DNA of 64,000 nucleotides from Deltaproteobacteria bacterium (GCA_016704445.1 JADJAE010000006.1:1-64000); one strand, 5' to 3'; shown: positions 16,619 to 25,440, counted from the first letter of the stretch. Program-made: numbers and translations. Notes: a model not told the origin generated them from the letters alone.

Positions 16619-17187
16619 CCCGTAGCGCGCTCGCTACCGCGGTGAGTACTGCGCGCGCGGCAGGCGTGGACGTGGTCGTCATTGGCGCTACCGCGCTCGC
16701 GACACACGGACTCGTCCGCTCGACGGCGGACCTCGACCTGCTGGCCGTCGATGAGTTGATCATCGCCGGGCGCACGTGGACGGAGGCACGCAAGGGGACC
16801 ATCGGCATCGATGTCCGCGCGGGCGACGAACACGATCCCTTGCGGGGGGTCGTTCGCATTGGCCCCTCCGCACGCGTGCCGGTCGACATCGTGGTGATTG
16901 CTGGCCGCTGGGCCCGACGAATCGTCGATCGGTCGATCGGCCCCGGAGGGATGAGAAGCGTCTTCTCGGGGTTCGAGCTGCCAGTCGCGCGACTGTCCGA
17001 CATCCTGCTGTTGAAGCTCTACGCGGCGGCGACGGATGAAGTCGAGGACGCCGAACTGTTCCTGCGTCACCCGACGGCGCCTGCGGTCATGGATGAGGTC
17101 GCCAACGAGATCGCGTACATGCCGCGAGACTGCCGTGAGCGTTGGGCGCGGCTGGAGCCGCGGTGGCGGGCGCGGCTCGCTCGGTGA
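16615..17187 (+). CDS. nucleotidyltransferase-fold protein (AbiEii/MenT-like toxin candidate)
   Basis: 190 aa from the GTG at 16615. The nucleotidyltransferase signature is present: VVIGATALATHGLVRSTADL followed by DLL, giving D39 and D41, and a third acidic position D91 in RVPVDIVVI. The C-terminal LARLSDILLLKLYAAATD-type helix (SDILLLKLYAA) is typical of AbiEii-like and related proteins that transfer nucleotides to tRNA or protein. It overlaps the upstream small gene and the downstream lipoprotein gene by four bases each. Cytoplasmic. It could be a free-standing nucleotidyltransferase rather than a toxin. Confidence 0.7.
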   Translation: MTRSALATAVSTARAAGVDVVVIGATALATHGLVRSTADLDLLAVDELIIAGRTWTEARKGTIGIDVRAGDEHDPLRGVVRIGPSARVPVDIVVIAGRWARRIVDRSIGPGGMRSVFSGFELPVARLSDILLLKLYAAATDEVEDAELFLRHPTAPAVMDEVANEIAYMPRDCRERWARLEPRWRARLAR

Positions 17188-18092
17188 GCTCCACGGGGCA
17201 CGGTGTTCGGCTGCGCCTGACGGTCCCAGCGCTGCTGACGACGCTGGTGATCGTCGCAACGAGCTGTACAGCTCCGGTTCGAGGGGTTCCCCAGGTTGCC
17301 TCGAGCGCGCCTCGCGGGTCGGTCGACACCGCGGACGCCGGGCTCGCCGGCGGGTCCGGACCGGGGCATGAGCCGATCGACCGTCAGACGCCTGTCGAAT
17401 ACTTTCGAGCCTCCAGCGTGGGCTGGAGGGACCCGCATCGGCTGTTCGAGTGGTCGCCCGACCCGGAGCGGGTGGAGGTGTGGACCGACACGACAAGCCA
17501 GGACGAACCGGCGTACGCGTGGGTTCGCGTCGACCGTGACGGTCGAGTCGTCTCGTCGTATCCGCTCGGCAACGCGCGCGCTCCGATGCTGGCCGACCTC
17601 GACGGGGACGGTCACGACGAACTCATCTCCTGGGTGAGGACGTCGGGAAGCCCGGAGCCGCCCGTGGTCGCGTGGTCGCTCGACCCAGGGCGCGACCCCC
17701 GCCACGTCAGTCGCCGGGCGATGATGCTTGCGGAGACGCAGTCTCCCGAGGACGTCGAACGGGCGCTGCCCTTCATCCAGGGTCCGTTCGTCGCGCCGAC
17801 CGAAAGCTCGCGCGTCGAGTGGATCGTCCTGTCGCTCCAGCGCGCGACGCCGGAGCAGTTCCGGGCGCTGGTTCTGCCGCGCGGCCTTCGCGTGTGCGAG
17901 CACTCCTTCGATGAGCCCGCGGAGGGCGTCTGGCGGCGCCTGCTCCGCTGCGCCGTGGTTCCCCGCTCGCAGATGAACGCGGTGGTCGTCCACTCGCTGA
18001 CCTTCGGGTTCGGGGTCTTCGCGGAGTACGAAGAGACACCGTTGCCCTACGGCGTCGCCCCCGAGCGCGAAGCCGACGACGACCGCGAGTGA
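17184..18092 (+). CDS. lipoprotein with VCBS-like segment, truncated by in-frame TGA
   Basis: 302 aa from the GTG at 17184, overlapping the previous stop (GTGA). The signal peptide VRLRLTVPALLTTLVIVATS leads to lipobox Cys 28. The mature part contains the calcium-binding-like ANAPMLADLDGDGHDEL-type motif (LADLDGDGHDELI), found in FG-GAP/VCBS repeat proteins, and two Cys in RVCEHSFD and LRCAVV. The frame continues without a break beyond the TGA at 18090 into 70 more protein-like codons, so the native protein is probably about 372 aa. Function is unknown. Confidence 0.75.
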   Translation: MSSTGHGVRLRLTVPALLTTLVIVATSCTAPVRGVPQVASSAPRGSVDTADAGLAGGSGPGHEPIDRQTPVEYFRASSVGWRDPHRLFEWSPDPERVEVWTDTTSQDEPAYAWVRVDRDGRVVSSYPLGNARAPMLADLDGDGHDELISWVRTSGSPEPPVVAWSLDPGRDPRHVSRRAMMLAETQSPEDVERALPFIQGPFVAPTESSRVEWIVLSLQRATPEQFRALVLPRGLRVCEHSFDEPAEGVWRRLLRCAVVPRSQMNAVVVHSLTFGFGVFAEYEETPLPYGVAPEREADDDRE

Positions 18093-18302
18093 CGGGAGGA
18101 GGCATTCCAGTTCAATCGGATGACGGGTCGGCTGCACTGCGCGCCTGAGGCGTCGCGCATCAGGTGCGGGATGTGGCGGGACGACGTGCCATCCCGTGGA
18201 GGCCACAGCCCGTATTGGGTGTTCGAGGGGAGGGGCGCGCGCCGGCGCCTCGTCGAGATCGGGTGGTGGTTGCCAGATCCTGGCAATGGGGATGACGGCT
18301 GA
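18093..18302 (+). pseudogene. in-frame continuation of the preceding lipoprotein after TGA
   Basis: Directly after the TGA at 18090-18092, in the same frame, the reading is REEAFQFNRMTGRLHCAPEA, then RCGMWRDDVPSRGGHSPYWV, FEGRG and LVEIGWWLPDPG, ending at 18302. The composition is protein-like and contains two more cysteines. A single substitution (for example CGA to TGA) would explain the interruption. The only internal ATG start (18120) lacks a good ribosome binding site. Confidence 0.6.
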
Positions 18303-18510
18303 CCTGCCTTCCGCTCACCCCCGCAGCTGTTGCCCGAAGACTGCCTCCGCGAGCCCCAGCCCGGCCGCCGTCACCGTCCAGCGCACGACCCGCTGACCCA
18401 CGCCGCGCCACCCAGGCGGTGGTGCGCGAGCTCGCGACGGTCGATCGGCGGTCGCTGACGACGGAGTGAGCGGGCGCGCGGCGGTGCGCCGGGTGGGCTA
18501 ACGTGCAGTC

Positions 18511-19111
18511 ATGTCTGGCGACGCTGCCCGCACCCTCGACCCGGAGTATCCCAACCTCGCTCCCGACGTGGTGGCGGGCTATCGCAACGCCCCCGAGCAC
18601 CTGGTGGCGGAGATCATCGACGGGGAGCTGTCGCTCATGCCGCGGCCGCGGCTGCGACACGCTCGGAGCGCGAGCGCCCTGGGTGGCGAGCTGCAGGGTC
18701 CCTTCGATCGCGGGCGCGGAGGGGCCGGGCGGTTGGATCATCCTGGACGAGCCGGAGCTGCACCTCGGGCCGCGGCCGGACATCGTGGTGCCCGACCTCG
18801 CGGGGTGGCGGCGCGAGCGGGTGCCCGCGGACTTCATGGAAGGCGCCGCGGCGACGCTCGCGCCGGACTGGTGCTGCGAGGTGCTGTCCCCTTCGACCGA
18901 GGAGATCGACCGCGGCCGCAAGCTGGACATCTACCGACGCGAGGGCGTCGCGCACGTGTGGCTGGTGTCGCCGACACTGCGCAGCGTCGAGGTGCTGCGC
19001 CGCCACGACCTGGGGTGGCTGCTGGTGGCGACGTTCTGGGGCGACGCCGTGGTGCGCGCGGAGCCCTTCGACGCGGTGGAGCTCGACCTCGCGGCGCTCT
19101 GGGCGCCGTAG
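18511..19111 (+). pseudogene. Uma2-family putative endonuclease (copy 2), frameshifted
   Basis: The ATG at 18511 opens MSGDAARTLDPEYPNLAPDV and VAEIIDGELSLMPRPRLRHA. After one base shift near 18720, the other frame continues with GGWIILDEPELHLGPRPDIV, VPDLAGWRRERVP, CCEVLSPSTEEIDRGRKLDI and FWGDAVVRAEPFDAVELDL. The PDIVVPDLAGW and EVLSPST-x8-RK motifs carry the putative catalytic Asp, Glu and Lys. It belongs to a different Uma2 subgroup from copies 1 and 3. The last 50 bases of coding sequence are repeated in inverted orientation just downstream. Confidence 0.8.
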
Positions 19112-19177
19112 CGGTGGGAGGGCGGCGCTTCGAGGTCGAGTTCCACCGCGTCGAAAGGCTCCGCGCGCACCACGGCG
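19045..19177. repeat. inverted repeat, about 53-bp arms, at end of Uma2 copy 2
   Basis: Arms 19045-19097 and 19125-19177 are near-perfect reverse complements, with about four mismatches and a 27-base loop. Both arms encode the same peptide, AVVRAEPFDAVELDL, on opposite strands, so the right arm is an inverted duplicate of the Uma2 3' end. It lacks a trailing T-run and is not a classical intrinsic terminator. Confidence 0.85.
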
Positions 19178-19322
19178 CCGCCCCGGTTCTGGCGGCCGCC
19201 CATTCCACTCCCCACTTCGCTTTCTCTCTTCCTCCTCCGCGAATCCCCCCGATAGGCTCCCATCCAGTGCGCGCATTGGCACTTTCGCCTCCCGCCGCGC
19301 CCGTTGGAAGGAGCACCCATCC

Positions 19323-20267
19323 ATGGCACTCACCATCCCTGCGACCATCGCCGATGTGACCGACCTCGCCGCCCTGAGCGCCGCCCTCGGCCCTGCGACG
19401 CAGGCTGAGGCCCGCGCGCTCGTCCCTGGCCAGTCCGACGAGGCGCTCGTGAAGTCTGGCAACCGCGTCGCGACCCCGCGGGTCGACGACGACGCCCTCC
19501 GCCTTCTCCGTGGCGCCGCGACCTTCTACGCCACGGCTCCCGCCGCCGTCCGCGCCCGCGTCAACCTGTCTCCCGACTTCCTCCGCGTGGCGGCGTGGGC
19601 GGCGCTCCAGGGCCACGACGCCTGGACCTCCATCGCCACGCGCGCCGCCCAGTCCGGAACCAGGGACGCCACCCGCGCCGTCCAGTCCGCCGATGCGCTC
19701 AAGCGCTCTCGCGCGCTGCGCGACCAGCTCGCCGAGACCGTCGCCCAGGTCGGCGGAACCCCCGCATGGCGCGTGAAGGTCACCGCCGCCGTTCGCCCCG
19801 GCGCGACGGGCATGCCCGAGGCCCGCGCCGACGTGGCGCTCGCATCGCTGGTGGCTCTCGGCCGCGAGCTCCTCGCCAGCAAGAAGGCCGACGTGAAGCA
19901 GCGCGTCGCCCTCTACTCGCTCACCGCCGCGAAGCTCGACGAGGCCGCCGCCGTCGCCGCGCAGACCGCGAGCATCGTGGGCAAGGCGAAGGCCCCGAAG
20001 AGCCTCGCGAAGCAGGGCGAGGTCGACCTGTGGGACGGCCTGAACCTCGCGATCCTGGAGCAGGTGACGCGGGCCTTCTCTCGGGCGAGCGCGGTCGACC
20101 CGGCGGTCCCCTCGCTGGGCTTCGTGTCGCTGCGCTCGCGGGCTGCTGCGAAGGGCAAGCAGACCTCCGGCACCGAGAAGGAGACTCCCGGCACTGCGAA
20201 GGAGACCCCCGGCACTGCGAAGGAGACCTCCGGCACCGCGTCTCCGCTGGCACTCGCCACGACCTGA
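19323..20267 (+). CDS. hypothetical alanine-rich protein with C-terminal heptapeptide repeat
   Basis: 314 aa from the ATG at 19323, preceded by GAAGGAG nine bases upstream. Not recognised. It is almost entirely helical and Ala/Arg/Leu-rich, with no Cys, no signal peptide and no membrane segment. The last 35 residues contain TPGTAKE-type heptads (three to four copies), encoded by 21-bp DNA repeats. Another 21-bp tandem array follows the stop codon (20288-20350), so the 3' end is prone to repeat expansion. Confidence 0.75.
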   Translation: MALTIPATIADVTDLAALSAALGPATQAEARALVPGQSDEALVKSGNRVATPRVDDDALRLLRGAATFYATAPAAVRARVNLSPDFLRVAAWAALQGHDAWTSIATRAAQSGTRDATRAVQSADALKRSRALRDQLAETVAQVGGTPAWRVKVTAAVRPGATGMPEARADVALASLVALGRELLASKKADVKQRVALYSLTAAKLDEAAAVAAQTASIVGKAKAPKSLAKQGEVDLWDGLNLAILEQVTRAFSRASAVDPAVPSLGFVSLRSRAAAKGKQTSGTEKETPGTAKETPGTAKETSGTASPLALATT

Positions 20268-20287
20268 ACCCCCGGCACAACGCCCGT

Positions 20288-20350
20288 CGAGCCCCGATGA
20301 AGCCTTCGCGAGCCCCGATGCGGGCTTCGGGAGGCCCGATGCGGCCTCGC
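20288..20350 (+). repeat. 21-bp tandem repeat, three units
   Basis: Units start at 20288, 20309 and 20330 and share GAGCCCCGATG or a close variant followed by GCTTCG-like ends. The array lies between 20267 and the next gene, which starts at 20385. Confidence 0.75.
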
Positions 20351-20384
20351 CGACATCCGGCAGTGCCCGTGGTATCCGCGATGG

Positions 20385-20768
20385 GTGGATCGTCGACCCC
20401 ACCGCGCCTGGGCCTTCGTGGCGCTCGCGCTGCAGATCGTCGCGTGCGCCGCGGCTTGCGTCGTCTACTGGTTCGTCCCCTACGAGCCGGGCCCGTGGCA
20501 CCAGCGCTGGACGGTCACCGTCTCTCACGGCGGTCGCACCGCGGCGTCGACCGGCTTCGGTCTCGGCCGCTGCGGCGACGAGGGCGACCACGGAGCGACG
20601 GTGGCGAAGCGTGGGGCCCTGGGTCGGGCGTGCTACTCGGCGGGTCTCTGCCCCGGCGACGCGGTGTGCGACTGCGCGTCGGCCGCATCGGTCCGCACCC
20701 GCTGCGAGCCGGGGCAGGAGCCCGGCCGAACCCGCCTCGGTGATCGGATCACCGTCCCCATCCACTGA
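20385..20768 (+). CDS. small exported or membrane-anchored Cys-containing protein
   Basis: 127 aa from a GTG at 20385 (MDRRPHRAWAFVALALQIVA). One N-terminal hydrophobic segment (residues 9-31) acts as signal or anchor, followed by WFVPYEPGPWHQRWTVTV and a Cys-bearing region (GRCGDEG, RACYSAGLCPGDAVCDC, RCEPG) likely to form disulphides outside the cytoplasm. Not recognised. It ends eight bases before the poly-C tract. Coding assignment is moderate because the start is weak and no family is known. Confidence 0.55.
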   Translation: MDRRPHRAWAFVALALQIVACAAACVVYWFVPYEPGPWHQRWTVTVSHGGRTAASTGFGLGRCGDEGDHGATVAKRGALGRACYSAGLCPGDAVCDCASAASVRTRCEPGQEPGRTRLGDRITVPIH

Positions 20769-20774
20769 ACCCTC

Positions 20775-20859
<85 letters not shown>

Positions 20860-20986
20860 GCTCACCCGAGCCGCCCCACCGCGCGGGCGCCGTCAGGAGC
20901 GCCCTCGCGCGCCCGTGCTCAACCCACCGGAGTTCTGATGGATGTGGGACGGCGGCGTAGGGTGGCGCCACCACCGCCCGCGCCTC

Positions 20987-21430
20987 TCACCCCTCGCGCG
21001 GCGCCGTCCACCCCTGGAGCATCACCCCCGCGGCGGCCACCAGCAGCGTCACCATCACCGGCTCGACCCTCGCTCCCGCGGTGAACAGGAAGGTCGCCAC
21101 CAGCGCCGGTAGCTGCGGCACCGAGCTCGCCACGTAGAGCGCCGTCAGCCGCGCGTTCTCCTCCGCGTCGGGGTCGCCCTCCCGCCTCGCCGCGCGCTCC
21201 AGCGCCCTCCGCAGCACCGCCCGGTGAACGAACACCCCCAGCACCGACGCCGCCGCCGTCACCGGCACGAACCACCACGCGATGGGCGTGAGCGTGTCCC
21301 TCGCCATGAGCCGCAGCTCGCGCATCTCGTCGGTGAAGAGCGCCGTCCGGATGGCCGTCTCCACCGCCAGTGACAGCGGGCTCGACAGGGCGATCAGCGG
21401 CAGCAGCACCCGTCGGCTCACCGTCGCCAT
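20987..21430 (-). CDS. hypothetical membrane protein
   Basis: 147 aa from the ATG at 21430 (MATVSRRVLLPLIALSSPLS). Three to four hydrophobic segments are visible: about 8-24, 52-72 (AWWFVPVTAAASVLGVFVHR), 102-120 (SSVPQLPALVATFLFTAGA) and 124-138. A polar cytoplasmic loop (RRALERAARREGDPDAEENA) lies between. Not recognised. A tail fragment of a second copy is found at 14181-14245. The gene is divergent from the glycosyltransferase-like gene 62 bases away. Confidence 0.75.
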   Translation of the reverse strand: MATVSRRVLLPLIALSSPLSLAVETAIRTALFTDEMRELRLMARDTLTPIAWWFVPVTAAASVLGVFVHRAVLRRALERAARREGDPDAEENARLTALYVASSVPQLPALVATFLFTAGARVEPVMVTLLVAAAGVMLQGWTAPREG

Positions 21431-21491
21431 GACCGCTCCGATCGTACACGCGCCTTGACGCCGCGGGCACTCCTCCCGTCTGGTCGTCGCG

Positions 21492-23300
21492 ATGGTCCTC
21501 CGCGCCAACGGCACCGCGTCCGATCGCGCCCTCGCGTGGGCGGCGCTGCTCCTCGGCGGCCTCGGAACCTTTCTCTACCGCATCACCCCCGTCTTCGACC
21601 CCGACGCCTTCTGGCACCTCCACACGGGCCGCTACATCGCCTCTCGCCACTCCGTCCCCTCGGTCGACTCCTTCTCCCACACCGCCGCGGGCCGTCGCTG
21701 GGACTTCGTCGACTGGCTCGCCGACCTCCTCCTCTACGCCTCGCACCGCCTCGACGGCCTCCGCGGGCTCATCCTCTTCACCTCCTTCCTCGGCGCTCTC
21801 GGCGTCGCGATCACCCTCCTCCGAGTCCTTCGCCGGGTGCCCCCTTCGGTCGCGCTCGCCCTCACTCCCCTGGTCATGGGCGTCGGGGTCTTCCGGGTCA
21901 CTCCGCGCCCGCAGACCTTCACCTTCGCGCTCTTCTCCGCGACGCTCCTCCTCCTCGACCGCCCCGGCGGCGCATGGATCGTCCCGGCCCTCCTGGTGCT
22001 CTGGCAGAACCTCCACTCCAGCGCCCCGCTCGGCCTGCTCGCCCTCTGCGCCCACGCCGTCGGCCTCTTCATCACCGCTCGCCGCGACCGCACCCCGCTC
22101 GACCTCCGCGCCGCCCTCGGCCCCGTCGCCCTCGGAACCCTCGCGCTCTTCGTCGCCGTCCACCCCGTCGACCGGCTGCGCGCCGGCTTCGGCCACATGG
22201 TCGACCCCGCCCTGATGGCCCTCATCACCGAGTGGCAGCCCATGTACCGCATGCCCGCGGGAACGCCCGTCAACCTCGCCCTGGAGGCCCTCATCGCGCT
22301 CGCGCTCGTCGCCGCGGCGCACCGCCCGACGCGCCTCCGCATCGACCCCACCGCCGCGCTCGTCGCCCTCGGCACCACCGTGCTCGCGGTGCGCGCGATG
22401 CGCTTCGTCCCGCTCGCGGCCATCGCCCTCGCGCCCCTCTCCGCGCTCGGCCTCGCCGCTCTCTTCCAGCGCTCGAAGGGCACCCGAGCCCTCGCCGCCC
22501 TCCTCGCCATCGCCCTCGGCGTCGCCACCGTCGGGATGCAGCGCAAGCCCCTCGGCACGGGCCTGCTCCCGGGAATGTTCCCCGTCGGAGCGGCCCGCTG
22601 GGTCGACGAGCACCAGCCGAGGGGCAAGCTCCTCAACGACTTCAACGACGGCGGCTACCTGATGTTCACCCTCGGCGAGCGCCACCCGGTGTTCTCCGAC
22701 GGGCGCTCCTGGGCGCTCTACGACCCCGGCTTCCTCCGCGACGCGATCCAGCCCGACCCCTCTCGCCTCGACCGCCTCATCCGACGCCACGACCTCGGCC
22801 TCGCCCTGGTGCTCTCCGACGCTCGCATCGGGTGGTTCCAGTCCCGGCCCGGCTGGTCGCTCGTGTACTTCGACGACCGCGCCTTCGTCGCCCTGCGCGA
22901 CGACCTCAACCCCCACCTCGCTCGCTCCGCCTACCGAACCCTTCGACCCATGTCCTGGTCCGACGACCTCCCTCGATGGATCGCCGACCCGCCCACCGCC
23001 GCCGCCGCCTGGGAGGAGTCCTCCCGCGCCATTGCCGAGGCCCCCCGCGACTCTCTCCCCTGGGTGCTCCGCGCCGCCGCCGCGACCGCCGTGGGACGCC
23101 CCGCCGAGGCCGACGCAGCCGCCCTACGAGCGCTCTCGCTGCGCCCCGACGGCCTCCCCGCTCGCCGCGCCGTCATGCTCCGCTGCGCCGAGCACGGCGA
23201 CCGCGCGTGTGTCTGCCGCCACGCCGCGTGGGTGCTCGCCCGCGCTCCACGCAACCTCTTCACCCGACAGCTCTCCCAGCGCTTCGGCTGTCCCCGGTGA
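21492..23300 (+). CDS. polytopic membrane protein, possible glycosyltransferase-like
   Basis: 602 aa from the ATG at 21492. About ten transmembrane segments fill residues 10-350. An early periplasmic loop carries DPDAFWHLHTGRYIASRHSV and DSFSHTAAGRRWDFVDWLAD, the acidic loop pattern seen in GT-C-type and dolichyl-phosphate-mannose-mannosyltransferase-like proteins. The soluble C-terminal part (residues 370-602) contains LLNDFNDGGYLMFTLGERHP and FSDGRSWALYDP, a pattern common in bacterial proteins of this kind. A helical TPR-like tail follows. The enzymatic role is inferred, and a precise substrate cannot be named. A cytochrome c gene follows 38 bases downstream. Confidence 0.7.
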   Translation: MVLRANGTASDRALAWAALLLGGLGTFLYRITPVFDPDAFWHLHTGRYIASRHSVPSVDSFSHTAAGRRWDFVDWLADLLLYASHRLDGLRGLILFTSFLGALGVAITLLRVLRRVPPSVALALTPLVMGVGVFRVTPRPQTFTFALFSATLLLLDRPGGAWIVPALLVLWQNLHSSAPLGLLALCAHAVGLFITARRDRTPLDLRAALGPVALGTLALFVAVHPVDRLRAGFGHMVDPALMALITEWQPMYRMPAGTPVNLALEALIALALVAAAHRPTRLRIDPTAALVALGTTVLAVRAMRFVPLAAIALAPLSALGLAALFQRSKGTRALAALLAIALGVATVGMQRKPLGTGLLPGMFPVGAARWVDEHQPRGKLLNDFNDGGYLMFTLGERHPVFSDGRSWALYDPGFLRDAIQPDPSRLDRLIRRHDLGLALVLSDARIGWFQSRPGWSLVYFDDRAFVALRDDLNPHLARSAYRTLRPMSWSDDLPRWIADPPTAAAAWEESSRAIAEAPRDSLPWVLRAAAATAVGRPAEADAAALRALSLRPDGLPARRAVMLRCAEHGDRACVCRHAAWVLARAPRNLFTRQLSQRFGCPR

Positions 23301-23338
23301 ACCCTGCGAGGGCCCGTCGATTGCACCGCCCTGCATCG

Positions 23339-24478
23339 ATGCGCGCCTCGTCTCTCACCGCCCTCGCCGCCCTGCTGCTCGGAGCCCTCTCGGGCGCCGC
23401 GTGGGCGACGCCGCGCATCACCGTGGAGGGAATGTTCTCCGGCGGTCGCTCGCCGATCGCCGTAGGCCCTGCGCCCGCTGGAGTGTCCTCGACCGACGCG
23501 GCCTCCTGCGCCACCTGTCACGCCGAGATCGCCGCCGAGTGGCGCGGCTCCCTCCACGCCTTCTCATGGACCGACGAGGTCTTCCAGGCCGCCTACGCCG
23601 TCGAGCCGATGGCCTTCTGCCGCAACTGCCACGCGCCCGGCGCCACCACGGCCGCTCCCCGGGGAGTCGCCGCCGACGACGGGGTCTCCTGCGCCATCTG
23701 CCATGTGAGAGCGGAGCACGTCCTCGGCACCGGCCGCTCGCCCTCGGCGCCGCACCCGATGATGGCCGTGCGCGCGATGTCCTCCAGCCGCTTCTGCGCC
23801 GGGTGTCACCAGTTCAATTTCCCCGGCGACACGGGTCGCGGCGGAGCCCACTTCGACACCGCCGAGCCCATGCAGGACACCTACGCCGAGTGGCTCGACA
23901 GCGCCGCCGCCGCCGAGGAGACGCAGTGCCAGGGCTGCCACATGCCCTGGGTCGACGACGCCCGCGGTCGACACCGCAGCCACCGCTTCCCTGGCGGTCG
24001 CGACCTCTCGCTCCTCCGCAGCGCCGTCGACGTCGCCGCCTCCGCCCGCCTGGAGGGCGACCACGCCGTGGTCACCGTCACGCTCACCCCTCGCGCGCTC
24101 GGTCACTCCTTCCCCACCGGCGACCTCTTCCGCCGCGTCGAGGTCACCGCCGCGTGGGAGTCCGACCCGGCGAGCACGGTGCGCGTCGGCCTCGCGAGGG
24201 AGTTTCGCAACGTGCCCGAGCGCTCGCCCCACGGAGGGATCACCTTCGTCCGCCGCCAGTCCGCCGACACCCGCCTCGCCGCCGCGGGCCTCGGCGCTCC
24301 GAGGGTGCTCACGCTTACCCTTCCCGGTAATCCATCGGGTGGCCGCGTGCGCTGGTCGCTCGACCACCTGCTGATGCCGACGCCGCTCGCCGCCTCGCAG
24401 GGCGTGGTCGTCGCCCGCAACCGCCTCGTCGTCTCCGACGGAACCATCGCCCCATCGCAAGGAGCCCCCTCCCCATGA
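23339..24478 (+). CDS. periplasmic pentaheme cytochrome c (c554-like)
   Basis: 379 aa from the ATG at 23339, with a signal peptide ending near AWA24. Five CxxCH heme sites are visible: CATCH 57-61, CRNCH 94-98, CAICH 118-122, CAGCH 153-157 and CQGCH 197-201. The C-terminal half is a beta-rich domain with GHSFPTGDLFRRVEV. The arrangement resembles the cytochrome c554/multiheme cytochrome group that shuttles electrons in the periplasm. The next gene overlaps by four bases (ATGA), so the two products probably work together. Confidence 0.88.
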   Translation: MRASSLTALAALLLGALSGAAWATPRITVEGMFSGGRSPIAVGPAPAGVSSTDAASCATCHAEIAAEWRGSLHAFSWTDEVFQAAYAVEPMAFCRNCHAPGATTAAPRGVAADDGVSCAICHVRAEHVLGTGRSPSAPHPMMAVRAMSSSRFCAGCHQFNFPGDTGRGGAHFDTAEPMQDTYAEWLDSAAAAEETQCQGCHMPWVDDARGRHRSHRFPGGRDLSLLRSAVDVAASARLEGDHAVVTVTLTPRALGHSFPTGDLFRRVEVTAAWESDPASTVRVGLAREFRNVPERSPHGGITFVRRQSADTRLAAAGLGAPRVLTLTLPGNPSGGRVRWSLDHLLMPTPLAASQGVVVARNRLVVSDGTIAPSQGAPSP

Positions 24479-25440
24479 AGACCTTCCTGTTCGCGTCCGC
24501 CCTCCTCCTCGCAGGGTCGTCTGTCTTCGCGCAGCCCGTGGTCGACCGCGCCCTCCGCGCCCCATCGCTGGAGACCGCTGCCGCACCCGCCGCCGAGGCG
24601 CCGCTGCCGGTGCCCGATCTCCCCGCGGTCCCTCCTGCGCTGGCGGCGAGGGTGACGTCGCTGGGCGCGGTGGTCGAAGAGACGCGCGAGTGCTTCACCT
24701 ACCTCGGCGGGCGCGACGAGCACATCGCCGACCGCCGCTGCCCCGGGTGGTTCGCGTCGCTACAGCGCGGAGGCGAGGCGGGCGCTCATGCCATCGGCGC
24801 CTCCCTCGACCACGACTTCCGCGGCAACGAGATCGACTACGAGAACGTCGGCAACGGCGCGTGGCTGGTGCGCCCTCGCATCATCCGGCTCATGGGCGCG
24901 GGCGGCGGAGCGACGGCGGCGACTTACCTGGTCCGGTATGTCGGCCGCGCGCTCTCGGCCGATCACGGCCTCGACACCGAGTCCTCCCGCGCGGCCTTCG
25001 ACACGCTCGCGGCCATGGCGGGGGAGGACCTCACCCGCGTAGCCCCGTGGGAGGACGCCTCCGCAGCCTACGGCGACCGCGATCGCATGACCGCGGCGGT
25101 GCAGCGCTGGCTACGCTGGCGCCGCGACGTATCCACGCTCCCGATGGGGGAGCAGGCGGCGATCGCGGCGAGGCACAACGCCGAGGCGCTGGCGTCGAGC
25201 GACCCGGCGCAGCGGCTGGGGGCGATCCAGCGGATGGTGGCGGTGCCGGCGCAGCGCGCGGCGGCGGTGGCCTCGCTGCGAGAGCTGGTGGCGAGCCCTG
25301 GGCTCAGCGCGGAGGAGGAGCTACGTGGTGCGGTGGGCGCGCCGGCAGCGCATCCCGGTGACGGTGCCGAGGGCCGCGCGCGCGGCCCGATAGATCACGG
25401 CGGGGCGGTCGGGGCGATGGTGGTGACGCCCGCGCCATAG
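24475..25440 (+). CDS. exported protein, translationally coupled to the multiheme cytochrome
   Basis: 321 aa from the ATG at 24475, overlapping the cytochrome stop. Cleavable signal peptide (MKTFLFASALLLAGSSVFAQ). The mature part has a short Pro/Ala linker, two conserved-looking cysteines (ECFTYLGG and RRCPGW) and a helical C-terminal half. Not recognised. Oddity: from about 25324 the adjacent frame looks more protein-like (VVRWARRQRIPVTVPRA) and stops at 25393, just before the convergent gene ends at 25395. The annotated C-terminus instead overlaps that gene by 46 bases. A one-base indel near 25324 is therefore suspected. Confidence 0.75.
   Translation: MKTFLFASALLLAGSSVFAQPVVDRALRAPSLETAAAPAAEAPLPVPDLPAVPPALAARVTSLGAVVEETRECFTYLGGRDEHIADRRCPGWFASLQRGGEAGAHAIGASLDHDFRGNEIDYENVGNGAWLVRPRIIRLMGAGGGATAATYLVRYVGRALSADHGLDTESSRAAFDTLAAMAGEDLTRVAPWEDASAAYGDRDRMTAAVQRWLRWRRDVSTLPMGEQAAIAARHNAEALASSDPAQRLGAIQRMVAVPAQRAAAVASLRELVASPGLSAEEELRGAVGAPAAHPGDGAEGRARGPIDHGGAVGAMVVTPAP

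Noticed and set aside
19045..19177. Intrinsic terminator
   Set aside because: Arms are far longer than usual, encode the same peptide and lack a T-run, so duplication explains them better.
20919..22916. 665-codon minus-strand open frame
   Set aside because: Shadow of the polytopic membrane protein gene. Its Glu/Gly/Arg-rich composition is typical of antisense frames here.
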